From positions 20,729,319 through 20,793,318 of the forward strand of contig NC_067206.1 in assembly GCF_026262505.1 (NCBI RefSeq): DNA of 64,000 nucleotides, written 5' to 3'. Below the pieces are notes generated by a model. The model saw nothing but the letters and a program-made list of their open reading frames with translations, did not search any database and was not told the DNA's origin. The stretch is from Trichomonas vaginalis G3. Taxonomy: Eukaryota > Parabasalia > Trichomonadida > Trichomonadidae. This document shows positions 28,581 to 38,375 of this stretch, in pieces. The stretch's first letter is position 1, and each line of letters begins with the position of its first letter. The translations under genes were made by a program, and so were the position numbers.

Positions 28581-29348
28581 ATGTCAACAACAGAGAACAC
28601 AACAACTGCTATCGTTCATGAAGCCATAAATGAAGAATACGAGTGGGTTCAGTTTAACAAACAACTCCGTCTCATTCGTTCGGTCAAAGACGATATGTAC
28701 CAAATGCAAAGTATTTTGACAGCATGTTTTGCTCCAGACACTAAACACGCAGACGACTGGTTCAAAAACCAAAGCACACAAGAACTTTTGAGTGAAATTT
28801 CTCTAGACCGACTTTTTTCGGTCTTGCATAAAACACATGAAAATCGTAAAAATTTGCCAATAAATTTAAGAGGTTATTATGTTCATAGACTTTTAGTAAA
28901 TGCAGTTGCAATGTGGGCTTCTCCTCGTTATGCATGGCATGTTTACAGACTTCTTGACGAAATTCATAGACAAGAACGTGGAGAGATGGAAAAGAAACTT
29001 CAAGCAAAAGATGAAGTCATTGAATCCAAAGACAAAAGCATACAGAAAAGAATACCACGTTCAGTACCAAAAGGAAAGGAAAAGAGTTATAAGTATATGA
29101 TATATACTGAAGAGTTGGAGAAAGAAGAAGATAAAGATATGGTTATGTTGCATTTAGTCAGAAGAAACAACAAAAGCTTTTATGACCTTGCTAAGATTTA
29201 CAAATCTGACAGAAACTGGTTCTATCGTGAAAACTTACCGATTTCAATGACACCGAATGAGCAAATAAAGGAAATTGTCAAAAATACTTTCCTCAAACAC
29301 ACTATGACATCAAAGGTTGCACAATACTTACATTCAAAGAAGACTTAA
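28581..29348 (+). CDS. KilA-N domain protein
   Basis: Read from the Met at 28581 (an upstream in-frame extension lacks ATG). Residues ~20-130 fit a KilA-N DNA-binding domain as found in phages and nucleocytoplasmic viruses: EYEWVQFNKQLRLIRSV near the start and the hallmark block RGYYVHRLLVNAVAMWASPR with YAWHVYRLLDEI after it. A coiled coil follows (EMEKKLQAKDEVIESKDKS), then a C-terminal domain (YMIYTEELEKEEDKDMV; VRRNNKSFYDLAK) resembling the tails of viral KilA-N proteins. Likely role: DNA-binding regulator. It is preceded by the shared A/T upstream motif. Confidence 0.85.
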   Translation: MSTTENTTTAIVHEAINEEYEWVQFNKQLRLIRSVKDDMYQMQSILTACFAPDTKHADDWFKNQSTQELLSEISLDRLFSVLHKTHENRKNLPINLRGYYVHRLLVNAVAMWASPRYAWHVYRLLDEIHRQERGEMEKKLQAKDEVIESKDKSIQKRIPRSVPKGKEKSYKYMIYTEELEKEEDKDMVMLHLVRRNNKSFYDLAKIYKSDRNWFYRENLPISMTPNEQIKEIVKNTFLKHTMTSKVAQYLHSKKT

Positions 29349-29401
29349 CATTACTGAAGGAAAAAATAACAGAATATTTCGATAACTTCAAAGAGGAAGA
29401 A

Positions 29402-29458
29402 TAAAAAAATCTAAGCTAATTTTATTTTTTTATAAAATTTTATCTCATATGAAAGAAC
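29402..29458 (+). promoter_or_regulatory. shared upstream A/T motif
   Basis: AAAATCTAAGCTAATTTTATT and then TATAAAATTTTATCTCATATG before the ATG at 29459. Confidence 0.45.
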
Positions 29459-29695
29459 ATGAATTTAGAATATTCGGAACTCATGACAGAAGAAGAGAAC
29501 GAACAACATGTAAAAGATTATGCAAAATTTCTGAAGACATACAAAGCATTTAAACAATATCTAAATGCTTCTAAAGATTATGCAAAATTTCTGAAGGTAT
29601 ATAAAGCTTATGAAAAAGCGTATGAAAAGTTTATACATTGGGGAATTGTTGTAAATATCGATATGAAGACTAACCAAAAATATATTTTTGCTTAA
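29459..29695 (+). CDS. 78-aa protein with an internal repeat
   Basis: Unrecognised. Two copies of KDYAKFLK(T/V)YKA about 20 residues apart form a Lys/Tyr/Ala-rich helical hairpin; the tail is WGIVVNIDMKTNQKYIFA. The DNA under the repeat (AAAGATTATGCAAAATTTCT) is also nearly identical, so the duplication is recent. It is preceded by the shared upstream motif, and its stop overlaps the end of the convergent 157-aa gene. Confidence 0.65.
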   Translation: MNLEYSELMTEEENEQHVKDYAKFLKTYKAFKQYLNASKDYAKFLKVYKAYEKAYEKFIHWGIVVNIDMKTNQKYIFA

Positions 29696-30165
29696 ATGAC
29701 GTCAGGGTCAATTTCTTCAACCATTTCACTTCCTTCGTCAATGTCAATAGAAGCTTCTTCAACCTTTGGTAAGAACTTTTGTATAACATCTTTGTTCGTT
29801 ATTGTTTTCAGAGATGAAGAATAATATTTCACATTTGTTTCACCCTTCTTATATTCTTTCTGTTCGGAAAGATTCATAGCAATACTGAAGAAGTCAATGT
29901 TGGAGTTCTTTATAATAGTATAATGAGTATCTTTGACATTCACGAAGAAACCCTTTTGTTTCAAAACTACTGCTAACTCTTGTGAAGTATAACGTTTGCG
30001 GTCAATGACAATAGCTAATGGTCTGACATACTGACCAAACTTAGATTCTTTCACAAACTTCTTGTTAAAGATAACATTGACGTTTGAAGCATTATTGAAC
30101 TCATTCTTGATGACAGTAGCGAGAGCATTGTATGAAAAGAACTTGCAATCTTGCATGTGTTTCAT
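29692..30165 (-). CDS. 157-aa protein, unrecognised
   Basis: MKHMQDCKFFSYNALATVIK and onward, with RPLAIVIDRKRYTSQELAVV followed by KQKGFFVNVKDTHYTIIK: an alpha/beta arrangement that could be a small nucleic-acid-binding fold. The tail is acidic (EASIDIDEGSEMVEEIDPD). It is convergent with the 78-aa gene (overlapping stops) and divergent from the polymerase gene, with ~88 bp between starts that contain the shared A/T motif on the other strand. Confidence 0.65.
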   Translation of the reverse strand: MKHMQDCKFFSYNALATVIKNEFNNASNVNVIFNKKFVKESKFGQYVRPLAIVIDRKRYTSQELAVVLKQKGFFVNVKDTHYTIIKNSNIDFFSIAMNLSEQKEYKKGETNVKYYSSSLKTITNKDVIQKFLPKVEEASIDIDEGSEMVEEIDPDVI

Positions 30166-30187
30166 TAAAATAAAAATATTAAATTAT

Positions 30188-30253
30188 TTTGAAAAATAAC
30201 TTAAAAAAATCTAATCTAATTTTTTCAAAAATTTTTTTTATTTCCTACTAAAG
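30188..30253 (+). promoter_or_regulatory. shared upstream A/T motif before the polymerase gene
   Basis: GAAAAATAACTTAAAAAAAT, CTAATCTAATTTTTTC and AAAAATTTTTTTTATTTCC precede the ATG at 30254. Confidence 0.5.
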
Positions 30254-33200
30254 ATGTATCGGAAGTTGTCTAAGTTAGAACACTCGGAAATAAAACAACT
30301 TCTTACAGAAGCTAATATAGATGTTGCAAAGCATTACACAACAAACAAAAAGGCACTCGCTGACATCCTCAATGACTATAATGGTGAAATAACTTATGAT
30401 AGAATTCATGAGTTCATAAAGCCGCAACGCGGCGAGGACGAAGTCCATGCAAGAGCATTTCCTTTAAATGACGTTGCTATTGACTTATATCATAGACGTT
30501 CAATACCTCATGAAGTAAGAAGAGAAATGTTTGACATAACAAATGCAAACGTTGGTCATACTCGTAAAGCTCTTTCACATGACGTTCGTCAAGAGATGTT
30601 TGACATAACAAATGCAAACGTTGGTGAAACAAGAAGAGCTGTACCACATGAAGTAAGAAGAGAAATGTTTGACATAACAAATGCAAACGTTGGTGAAACA
30701 AGAAGAAGAGAGACACACTGAAACAACAGAGAAGAGAGATGTTTAAAAGTGCTATAGAACAAGTTCGCAAAGCTAATATGTCATTCGTTCCATTGACGAC
30801 AAACCAAAAGAAGGTGAGAGATGGTTAAAGAAAGATGAAGAGAATAGGAAGAGAATGTGAAGTCAGGCAATAGACTCATTGACTTTAACATCGAAGCTTT
30901 AGATGAACCAAACAGAGACTACTTACACAAACATTTCGGTAAGGTTTTCATGAGACTCTTAGAGAAAATTAAAATAAACTCCAACAGAGATGGATGGTAT
31001 GTTATAAACTTGGTGGAAAGTATGAATGTTCTACGTTAAACCTCAATAATATTGGAACATTACTACATCAGCTCTTGAAGGAGAACTTTATATCAGAGAT
31101 AGAAGCAAATGCTGCAGGTATTGTTGAAATGCACTATGACTTCTTCTTGACAAACATAAAGAATCTTACTGAAATAAAGATGTATGATTTAACAGAATAT
31201 GAAGGCTTAACGATGTCAGATGTAAAGAAAGGCAAACCAAAAAAGAGACCATATAGAGATGAAAGCACACTGACAAATGACCAGAAAGCCATTTTGGAAG
31301 CTCTTAAGCAAACAGGAAACCCAGCACTTATAGAAAGCTTTTGGAAAGATAATGGTGAAAAGAAGTTTTATAAGAAGAGAAGCGGTCAGTTCTGGAAGTA
31401 TCTTTGCACATTACCTATAAATCTTGAACGCTACCAAATCTTCAATGAACTGAACAAAAGAACTGCAACACTTATGACAGAAGACAATTGTTTCGTTTAT
31501 GCTTGCATTCAGGCTGGAGTAAATGAAGAAACTATTGACCACATGAGAGAAGTCATTCGTGTTAGAGACTTTCCTCAAAGTAAAGTACAAGAAATTTCTG
31601 ACGCAACAGGTATAGCATTTAATGTTACCATTGGTTATTCAATGACTCAAGACATAATGAAATAAAGAGATATATACCAAAAGAATGCGAAACTGTTCGA
31701 ACTATTGACTTACTTCTTGTTGAAGACCACTACATGCTAAATGAAAGACTTCCAATGACAACATATTTCATTCGAAACTATATAGAAATTCTCAAAGCTT
31801 GTGGTGGAATGAACATTGAGAAACAGATGAAGATTTATACAAAGAGAGAAGATAAATATGTAGTTCGTTATGATAGAACAACACCGTTATGGGATGTTAT
31901 GAAAACATTGTGGGAGTGCAAATATTTCGAACCTATTTCTTATGGAGAACTTTTCACATATACTACTGACTTATATAAACAGAACCTTGCACCATTTAAA
32001 GATTTGACATATGCTCCAAAGTATTGTGTACAACTGAAGAAGAAAGCAGAGTCAAAAGAAGTAAATAAAAAATGTAAATTCATACCTGAGCACGTTTTCT
32101 TTGCTGACTTTGAGTGTAGTACGGATGGCTTTCATAAAGCTTTTAACATCTGTTATGACAGTGAAGATGGTTCAGTTAGTGAAAGTATTTGGGGTCAAAA
32201 CTGTGCAACAGAATTTTTGGAAAGACTTCCTGACAAGAGTTTAATATATTTCCATAACCTCAGTTATGACATAAACTTCATCTTAAGACACATGACAGAA
32301 GTGAAAGGAACTCCCATCATTAAAGGTTCACGAACAATGCAAATAACTGGTTTATATAAAGGACGGGCAATTATTATAAAAGACTCTTACAGTGTTATAA
32401 ATAAGAAGCTTAAACTATTTCCTGCTATGTTTAACTTACAAACAGGACCGAAAGAAGTATTTCCATATAACTACTACAGCAGTGTTTTGTTAGCAAATGA
32501 CAACAGAACTGGTGTCATTTCTGAAGCATGTAAGTTTATCCATGATGCAGATACATTTATGAAGAACATAGATTCCATCAAAGGTTGCAGAATAGATGAA
32601 AACCACTTCGACTTAGAAAAATATAGCACGTTTTACTGCAAACAAGATGTAAGAATTTTAAGAGAAGGTTTTGTAAAGTTCCGCAATGACTTATTGAAAG
32701 AGTTTGATTTAAACGTTTATGACTACGTTAGTATTTGTTCTATTGCTAACAAATTGTTTGAGAACAGAGTATACTTCCCGAATGGAAATCTTTATGACCT
32801 CTCAAATAAACCAAGAGAATTTATTTCGAGATGCATTCAAGGTGGAAGATGTATGTTGTCAGATAACATGAAACAAAAGAGCAAAAAGAAACTCATTGCT
32901 GACTTCGACACTGTTTCATTATATCCTTCAGCTATAGCAAGACTTTATACTTTAGAAGGTATTCCAAAAGTATTGAAGGAAGAAATGTTAAGCACAGAGT
33001 ATCTCATGAGACATTTATTCGATGACGACCAAAAGGAACCCATTGGTGAAAAGTTTATGTCTGGCTTCTTTGTTCTCATTAAGATAACAGAGATTGGTAT
33101 ACCCAGACACTTTCATTTAATAGTTTGCGACCCTGAACTAAATCCAGAACTTAACGTTCCAAGAAGTTCAAACACTTGCTGTCTCATGTATGTTGACCAT

Positions 33201-34163
33201 ATAACATTACAAGACCTCATAAAATATCAAGGTGTCAAATGTGAAGTGTTGCAAGGATACTATTACGATGGAAACAGAGATATGAGAATAAGAGATGAAG
33301 TAAAGAAGTTGTTTGAGTTAAGGTTAAAGTATAAGAAAGAAGAAAACCCCTTACAAGAAATTATAAAACTCATTCTGAACAGCATTTATGGCAAAACTAT
33401 TCTATCTCCTATTGAGTCAAAAATAACCATAGTAGATGACAAAGATGCTATAAGATATGCTATAAGAAATTACAACCATATAGTGAAGTTCGAAGGTTTG
33501 GATGGTTCAGATAAAACTATTTTCAAGCTAACGAAAAGCATTTGCAGACACTTTAACTTCTGTCCACTTGGTGTTAATATTCTGTCTATGTCAAAACGTA
33601 TTATGAATGAAGTATTCTGTACTGCAGAGGACATGGGACTTCAAATCTTTTACCAGGATACCGACAGTATGCACTTATATAATGAAGACATCCCAAAGCT
33701 TGCAGCAGAGTTTAAGAAGAGATATGGTCGCGAACTTATAGGAAAGAACCTTGGTCAATTTCATAGCGACTTTGCAGAAATAACACCTGGAAAACAAAGT
33801 TTAGCTTATAAAAGTATTTTCTGTGGAAAGAAGACCTACATAGACTTACTCACTAACGATTTAAATGAAGTTGCATTTCACTGCAGAATGAAAGGCGTGA
33901 AGCAAGATGTTATTGCTTTAACCGCTAATGAAATGTTTCCTGAAGCTATACAATGCTATTACAATGAAGATAAGAACATTCACATACCTGTTGGAACATA
34001 TGACAAAGACTCTGAGTTCAGTTTAATGAAACTTTACAAAGCACTTCATGATGGTCAAGAGATTGCATTCGACTTATGTAAGTCATGTCAACCTTGCTTT
34101 GCTGAAAAGTTCAACTTTTCAATAACGACTAAAACAAGCTTTATTCGTAAGTTGAAGTTCTGA
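30254..34163 (+). pseudogene. protein-primed DNA polymerase B, broken
   Basis: The C-terminal ~800 residues carry all family-B marks: exonuclease DFECS (near 32105), FHNLSYDIN (near 32250), palm DFDTVSLYPSAI (near 32900), fingers LILNSIYGKT (near 33375) and catalytic YQDTDSM (near 33650). Spacing and wording fit Polinton pPolB, which replicates the linear element from a terminal protein. The N-terminal region holds a 23-residue triple repeat and a segment TEDNCFVYACIQAG that resembles the nucleophile motif of OTU-like cysteine proteases. The gene is broken at a few points and is treated as a fossil. The shared upstream motif at 30188 marks the probable transcription start. Confidence 0.93.
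30509..30715 (+). repeat. 69-bp coding repeat, three copies
   Basis: Encodes HEVRREMFDITNANVG plus a 7-residue linker, at 30509, 30578 and 30647. Copies 1 and 3 are nearly identical in DNA; copy 2 reads HDVRQEMFD. It lies in the N-terminal region of the polymerase gene. Confidence 0.93.
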
Positions 34164-34223
34164 GGTCATTTATTTTTGTCAGCAATGAGGTCATTCGTGA
34201 TAAAAATAAAGCTAGCGTAGATT

Positions 34224-35080
34224 TTACAATACTGCGATGGTAGAGTTTAAGAGTTGTGCTTCAATGTAGAGACAGTCCTTCCCATCTGGAGGCAAGAACA
34301 CTGGACATTTATGGTCATGAGTGGAGTACATGTCTATCCAAAACTCACGATTGAAGCCAGTTAATTTATAGTATTTAGGGTTAGGAAGTGGTGAAGTTCT
34401 TGTATGACCAATGAACTCATTTTCAACGCCTTTGGCTATATTAGAGTAAAGTATTGCTTGCTTTCTATCCCAAATGCCAGGTGTTACAATCTTTGAAAAT
34501 TCATTTTTCCTCGGAAGCATTGCATCATAATTGAAAACATTCTTAAAATCATCACTTGGTTCGGAGATTTGAAATCTTATACGTAATGGATTTTCTTTCT
34601 TTTTAGCGACTTCATTGAATGGTGAGAATACAATGAATTGACAGTCATGAGTTCCATCTTCATTTTCATTAAATTCATAATGAAAGTCTATAAGTTGTGG
34701 CTGACTACCTTCTTCTTTCAGTTGTGCAAGAAACTCACGTAAAGGCTGTAAAGTTTGTACTTCAATGTTGAACTTTTTCTCGAACATCTCATTAAATGAA
34801 ATCATACATTGTTGCAATGTTGTATCGTCTTTAAAGTATTTGTATATGTGAATGTTTTGGGCGCTTAAAGACTGTTCGTCATTTTCTATCTCGACTTGAA
34901 GTATAAAGTCAACCTTTCTGAAAGCACGTGTTATATACATAGATGTTATGCCAATGTACTTCTCTTCATTTATGTTCACAATCCAGTCTGTTGGAAACTT
35001 AAACGTTACTCTGTTCCCCTTTATTTTGACGTCAGGGTTTTCACTACTGAACGCAACAGTAAAGGTATTTGTCTATACAT
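34224..35080 (-). CDS. ~251+ aa beta-rich protein, paralogue of the 18392 gene
   Basis: A frame of 251 residues from the Met at 34979 (MNINEEKYIGITSMYITRAF); coding similarity continues upstream to about 35070 (VTFKFPTDWIV), so the true start is earlier. The C-terminal half, PGIWDRKQAILYSNI and PNPKYYKLTGFNREFWIDMY ending PPDGKDCLYIEAQLL, matches the 18392 protein. An acidic middle (YEFNENEDGTHDCQF) separates the halves. It is probably a virion structural or surface protein, with no firm family. It is convergent with the polymerase gene, and each has a TTTATTTTT word shortly after its stop. Confidence 0.65.
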
Positions 35081-35096
35081 TTAATTCGGATAAAAA
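35081..35096 (-). promoter_or_regulatory. TTTTTATCCGAA motif (minus)
   Basis: On the minus strand TTTTTATCCGAATTAA lies directly before the 34224-family gene. The same word occurs on the plus strand at 35843 before the capsid gene. Confidence 0.5.
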
Positions 35097-35104
35097 TAAA
35101 CCAT

Positions 35105-35380
35105 TTACTCTTTCTTTGCTTCAGCTTCTTTAGCTTTTGCTTCTTCTCTAGCTTTTTTCGCCAGCAAACGTGGGTTCTTCTGTCTTCCAGCAGCTAATGC
35201 AGCTAGTTGTTTTTCACTAAGTTTTCTCTTTGGTCTCTCTGGCTTTTGTTCTTGTTTTTGTTCCTTCAGTTCGGATAAAATTTGCTCGAATTTCTTTCTT
35301 CAATGCTTCAACATCTATGACCCCTGGGTCTTGTCCGTAGGACTTGTCTGAGTCATTTGACTGCAGATAAAAAACAAAAT
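35105..35380 (-). pseudogene. small basic Ala/Lys-rich protein, broken
   Basis: The clear part reads RPKRKLSEKQLAALAAGRQK then NPRLLAKKAREEAKAKEAEA: a basic (K/R)LSEKQLAALAAGR motif followed by a charged helix. Motifs of this kind are frequent in small viral and element-encoded nucleic-acid-binding proteins. The upstream part is acidic. It is treated as a fossil part. Its stop is followed at once by an ATG (TAAATG). Confidence 0.55.
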
Positions 35381-35401
35381 TAAAACTTTAACCGATGTAA
35401 A

Positions 35402-35837
35402 ATGAGCTTGTCAAAATCAGAGCGAGAGTCTATTATATTAAATGACGCAAGAGGAATACAACATCCTTTCTATTACGTAAGTCAGAGTAAAGATGGTAAA
35501 ATATACGTAAGAAAAAGAAAGGTTCCATTAGCGAATGCAGAGAGCGACAACATTAAGGTGCATGGCAAGGGTGAAGTCCACGAAGCCCATATAAAACCTT
35601 CTGTTCAAACTGAAAAGTCAATAGAACAGAAGAAAAGAAGCCAGATGTACTTTCAATAACGAACCAAGAGCTTATTGCAAAGTTCGTGAATTTCATTGAA
35701 AAACAAACCGAGTCAAAGAACCCTGACCCGCCAGTGAAAGAAGTTGAGACAAAAGAGAATGTACAGTTCATTGAAAATGTCAAGAAACAACTTCCACCAC
35801 GAATGCCAAGAAGAAGAGTGAGAATAATGAAGTAAAT
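35402..35837 (+). pseudogene. small charged protein upstream of the capsid gene, broken
   Basis: The N-terminal part (MSLSKSERESIILNDARGIQ, then HPFYYVSQSKDGKIYVRKRK) has a small beta-hairpin with GKIYVRK, reminiscent of GRVQFRK in the 80-aa proteins. The C-terminal part is Pro/Lys/Arg-rich (KKQLPPRMPRRRVRIMK) and could bind DNA. It is not a single frame. It lies 26 bp before the capsid gene on the same strand, a place where Polintons often encode small virion proteins. Confidence 0.5.
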
Positions 35838-35842
35838 AGATA

Positions 35843-35858
35843 TTTTTATCCGAAGTAA
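35843..35858 (+). promoter_or_regulatory. TTTTTATCCGAA motif (plus)
   Basis: TTTTTATCCGAAGTAA lies 4-5 bp before the capsid ATG at 35863, matching the minus-strand copy at 35081. Confidence 0.5.
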
Positions 35859-35862
35859 ATAC

Positions 35863-37384
35863 ATGCAGAACGAACAGTTAAACGAATTTACTCCAGCAGA
35901 GCATATTCATCAGATTCGCTCATATTTCGATATCATAGACAATGCAGTTCAAATTGGTGACACTAATAGAAAATATTCTGACGCAAAGATTCCATCACAA
36001 CCTGGAACTGCTAAAGATAACACATGGGTAACATTCAATCTCTCACCTCCTGGTGAAAATATGTTGGACCTTTACAATACATTCATTACGTATAAAATGG
36101 AAGGTCAATTTATTGCAGATAAAGAAATTGGTTCAGGTTCCAATAAAACAAACCCACCAGGATTTTGGATTGGTTTCGATGACGCTTTCTATGCAGTTGC
36201 TGGATATCAAATCCTTGCAAATGGTCGTATCGTATATTCTCAAGACAACGCAAGAGAAGAAGCATATATAACTTCAAACTCACAAACTACCGAACAAATA
36301 AAGAAAGTAGATGTTTTCTCAAAGACTCGACATGAAGATGTATGGAGTCATTCGGGAACATGCAGAACAGGACAAATTGTTAGTGGTCCAATTACAGCAG
36401 GAAAATCATTTGATTTTAAGCTTCGTTTAAGAATTCCTGTTAGAAGATTCCTTCCATTAGAAGCTATTCGATTTATTCCTGCTTTGCAGGAAATTCAGCT
36501 TAAAGTAAAGTTCAGTAGCGACGCCTTACAATGCACATCTATATCTGTAAATGATATCATTGCTTTCAATCCAACTCTTAAAGTTGCATTTGCTTCAGAT
36601 TCAAATCCACCGACAAATAAATTTGTTCCATGGAATGAACCATTCACTATGATAACGAAGGCAGTAGAAGCTAGTGGAACAGTTACTATTACAACTGTAA
36701 CCAGCAACTATTTCGAACAAAGATGGATTTTAATGAATGTTTCATTCATCCAAAGTCATTCTCTTTAGACCCTAACATTTATACAGAACTTGTAGAACAT
36801 TATACAAACGAGGCTTTATGTTTTCCTGTTAAAGTTATGGATTGGATTCCTATGGACGGTTCATTCTCAAAGAATACAGATAGTTCAAGTGCAACATTTA
36901 CAGCAGCTTATACGCCTATTAATGTTAAAAGTATTTGGGCACTATTTAGAAAGAAAGACAACTATTATGTTAATTTTGAGAACCCTAAGTTTAAATATCT
37001 TCAGCTTTCCATGGGAGCTTATGGAAATATGCCTGCAGAACCTGAAAAATCATATGGACCTGTATTTTATGAAATGGTTGCGAACGCTGCAATACAAACA
37101 ATGATATGATAGGATTTAATGAAGATGTTATGAGGTCATTGGTGGATGATGGTAGTGTGGAACATAAATGGGATAGCTATGACAACACACATTTCTTATG
37201 TGGTTTTCCAACAGAAGTGGACTTTTGCTTCCAGCAAGGTCAAACATCTACTGCTCCAATAACATACAAATTGTCTGTTAAAGGACCTATTGAACTAGCA
37301 ACTGAAAACGTACCAAAGCCACTTATTGGATTTATGAGGGATTGTTGCTTTGCCATTCAGGTGCGTGCTAATGGCATCCCATAA
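35863..37384 (+). pseudogene. double-jelly-roll major capsid protein, broken
   Basis: Starts MQNEQLNEFTPAEHIHQIRS. Key segments are SQPGTAKDNTWVTFNLSPPG, NPPGFWIGFDDAFYAVAGYQ, FDFKLRLRIPVRRFLPLEAI and IQLKVKFSS, which fit the first jelly roll of Polinton capsid proteins; further coding continues to 37384 with PTEVDFCFQQGQTS and SVKGPIELATENVPKPL. Size and position after small virion genes agree. It would form the icosahedral shell. It is broken at a small number of places and is a fossil. The TTTTTATCCGAA motif precedes it. Confidence 0.85.
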
Positions 37385-37460
37385 TAAGATTAGATGACTA
37401 TAACTTAGCACGGACGACAGTGAGGAATAAAGGATGAACGTTTATTTTTAAAGCTTATAA

Positions 37461-37919
37461 ATGAGTTCTTCATCAAGCTCTCGCGAACCTTCACCATCTA
37501 TGAAACAAACTTTACCAAACGATTATGGAGCACCTATTGAATATTTCTTACGAGCTGCACAATGGCAAAGAGCAGTCTCACCAAGGTTAGGTGTTCCACC
37601 AGCTCCTGTCAAAAATAGCATTTGGTCAAGTCCTTATATAAAATATGGTCTCCCACTAGGTTTGCTAGCTACAGCAGGAGCAGTAATGATGTTGAAAAGA
37701 AATAAAGCAAATGTTATAAATAATACTGAAGTAGCTGAAGTTAAACAAACTCCAACACCTTCGCCAAAACCAACGCCTTCACAAGCAAAACCTTCAATAA
37801 CTCCTGAACCTATGGAAGTACAAACTCCTGTTCAAAAGTCAACTCCTAAACCGACTCCAACATTTAAACCAGAACCTACTCCTCAAATAAATCGTAAAAC
37901 TCCTGCGTTTCCTTACTGA
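37461..37919 (+). CDS. 152-aa single-span membrane protein with Pro-rich tail
   Basis: The N-terminus is Ser-rich (MSSSSSSREPSPSMKQ), then a Pro-rich segment. A predicted transmembrane helix YGLPLGLLATAGAVMMLKRN lies at about residues 64-83, followed by a long Pro/Thr/Lys tail (TPTPSPKPTPSQAKPSITP) built of degenerate PTP/KPxP repeats. It may be a virion membrane or surface-anchored protein; no family is recognised. CGTTTATTTTTAAAGC just precedes the start. Confidence 0.65.
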   Translation: MSSSSSSREPSPSMKQTLPNDYGAPIEYFLRAAQWQRAVSPRLGVPPAPVKNSIWSSPYIKYGLPLGLLATAGAVMMLKRNKANVINNTEVAEVKQTPTPSPKPTPSQAKPSITPEPMEVQTPVQKSTPKPTPTFKPEPTPQINRKTPAFPY

Positions 37920-37967
37920 AAAAATAACGTTATTTTTATTTAATATTAAAATTTTTATTTGATTGAA
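37918..37967 (+). promoter_or_regulatory. shared upstream A/T motif
   Basis: AAAAATAACGTTATTTTTAT and then AAAATTTTTATTTGATTG before the ATG at 37968. Confidence 0.45.
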
Positions 37968-38204
37968 ATGACGACTAAAGTCACTGAAGCAATGAAACAA
38001 AAGTTTTTGGTAGAATACATTAAATCAGGAACTATTCCAGAAGGTTTTTACATTCATACTATGAAGGATGGTAGAGTTCAGTTTAGAAAGATAAAGCAAC
38101 CATTAGATAGAGAAGGAATTTTGAGAAAGATTAAACTTCATGAGGACAACATTGCTGAACTTAAGAAGAAGTTAGAAGAGTTGGAGAAAGGAAGAGAGTT
38201 ATAA
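37968..38204 (+). CDS. 78-aa charged protein, twin of the gene at 11357
   Basis: Begins MTTKVTEAMKQKFLVEYIKS; it differs from the 11357 protein at GT-I versus GA-V near residue 22, at one Lys/Arg and in the tail (EKGRE-L). The DNA is also nearly identical through most of the gene (for example CATTAGATAGAGAAGGAATT in both), so one copy was transferred recently between elements A and B or both derive from a recent common ancestor. The ATG at 37968 is used; the frame extends upstream without ATG. Function is unknown; the C-terminal coiled coil suggests oligomerisation. Confidence 0.78.
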   Translation: MTTKVTEAMKQKFLVEYIKSGTIPEGFYIHTMKDGRVQFRKIKQPLDREGILRKIKLHEDNIAELKKKLEELEKGREL

Positions 38205-38221
38205 AGCAATGAATTCAACAG

Positions 38222-38290
38222 GTTAGAAAAGAAAGTTAGAGGTTAGAAAACGTGTTAGATCTAACATTCTAACATAAACATTATTTTTGT
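38222..38290 (+). other. 60-bp TTAGATCTAA element, copy 5
   Basis: GTTAGAAAAGAAAGTTAGAG, AAAACGTGTTAGATCTAAC and ATAAACATTATTTTTGTGC, inverted with respect to copy 2. Confidence 0.88.
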
Positions 38291-38375
38291 GCTATGTTTT
38301 CATACGTGTGAGGGTGGTGATATCATTAATTTTTAAGTTTATTTTTTAAGTTTATTTTTATTTTATTTGGATGTA

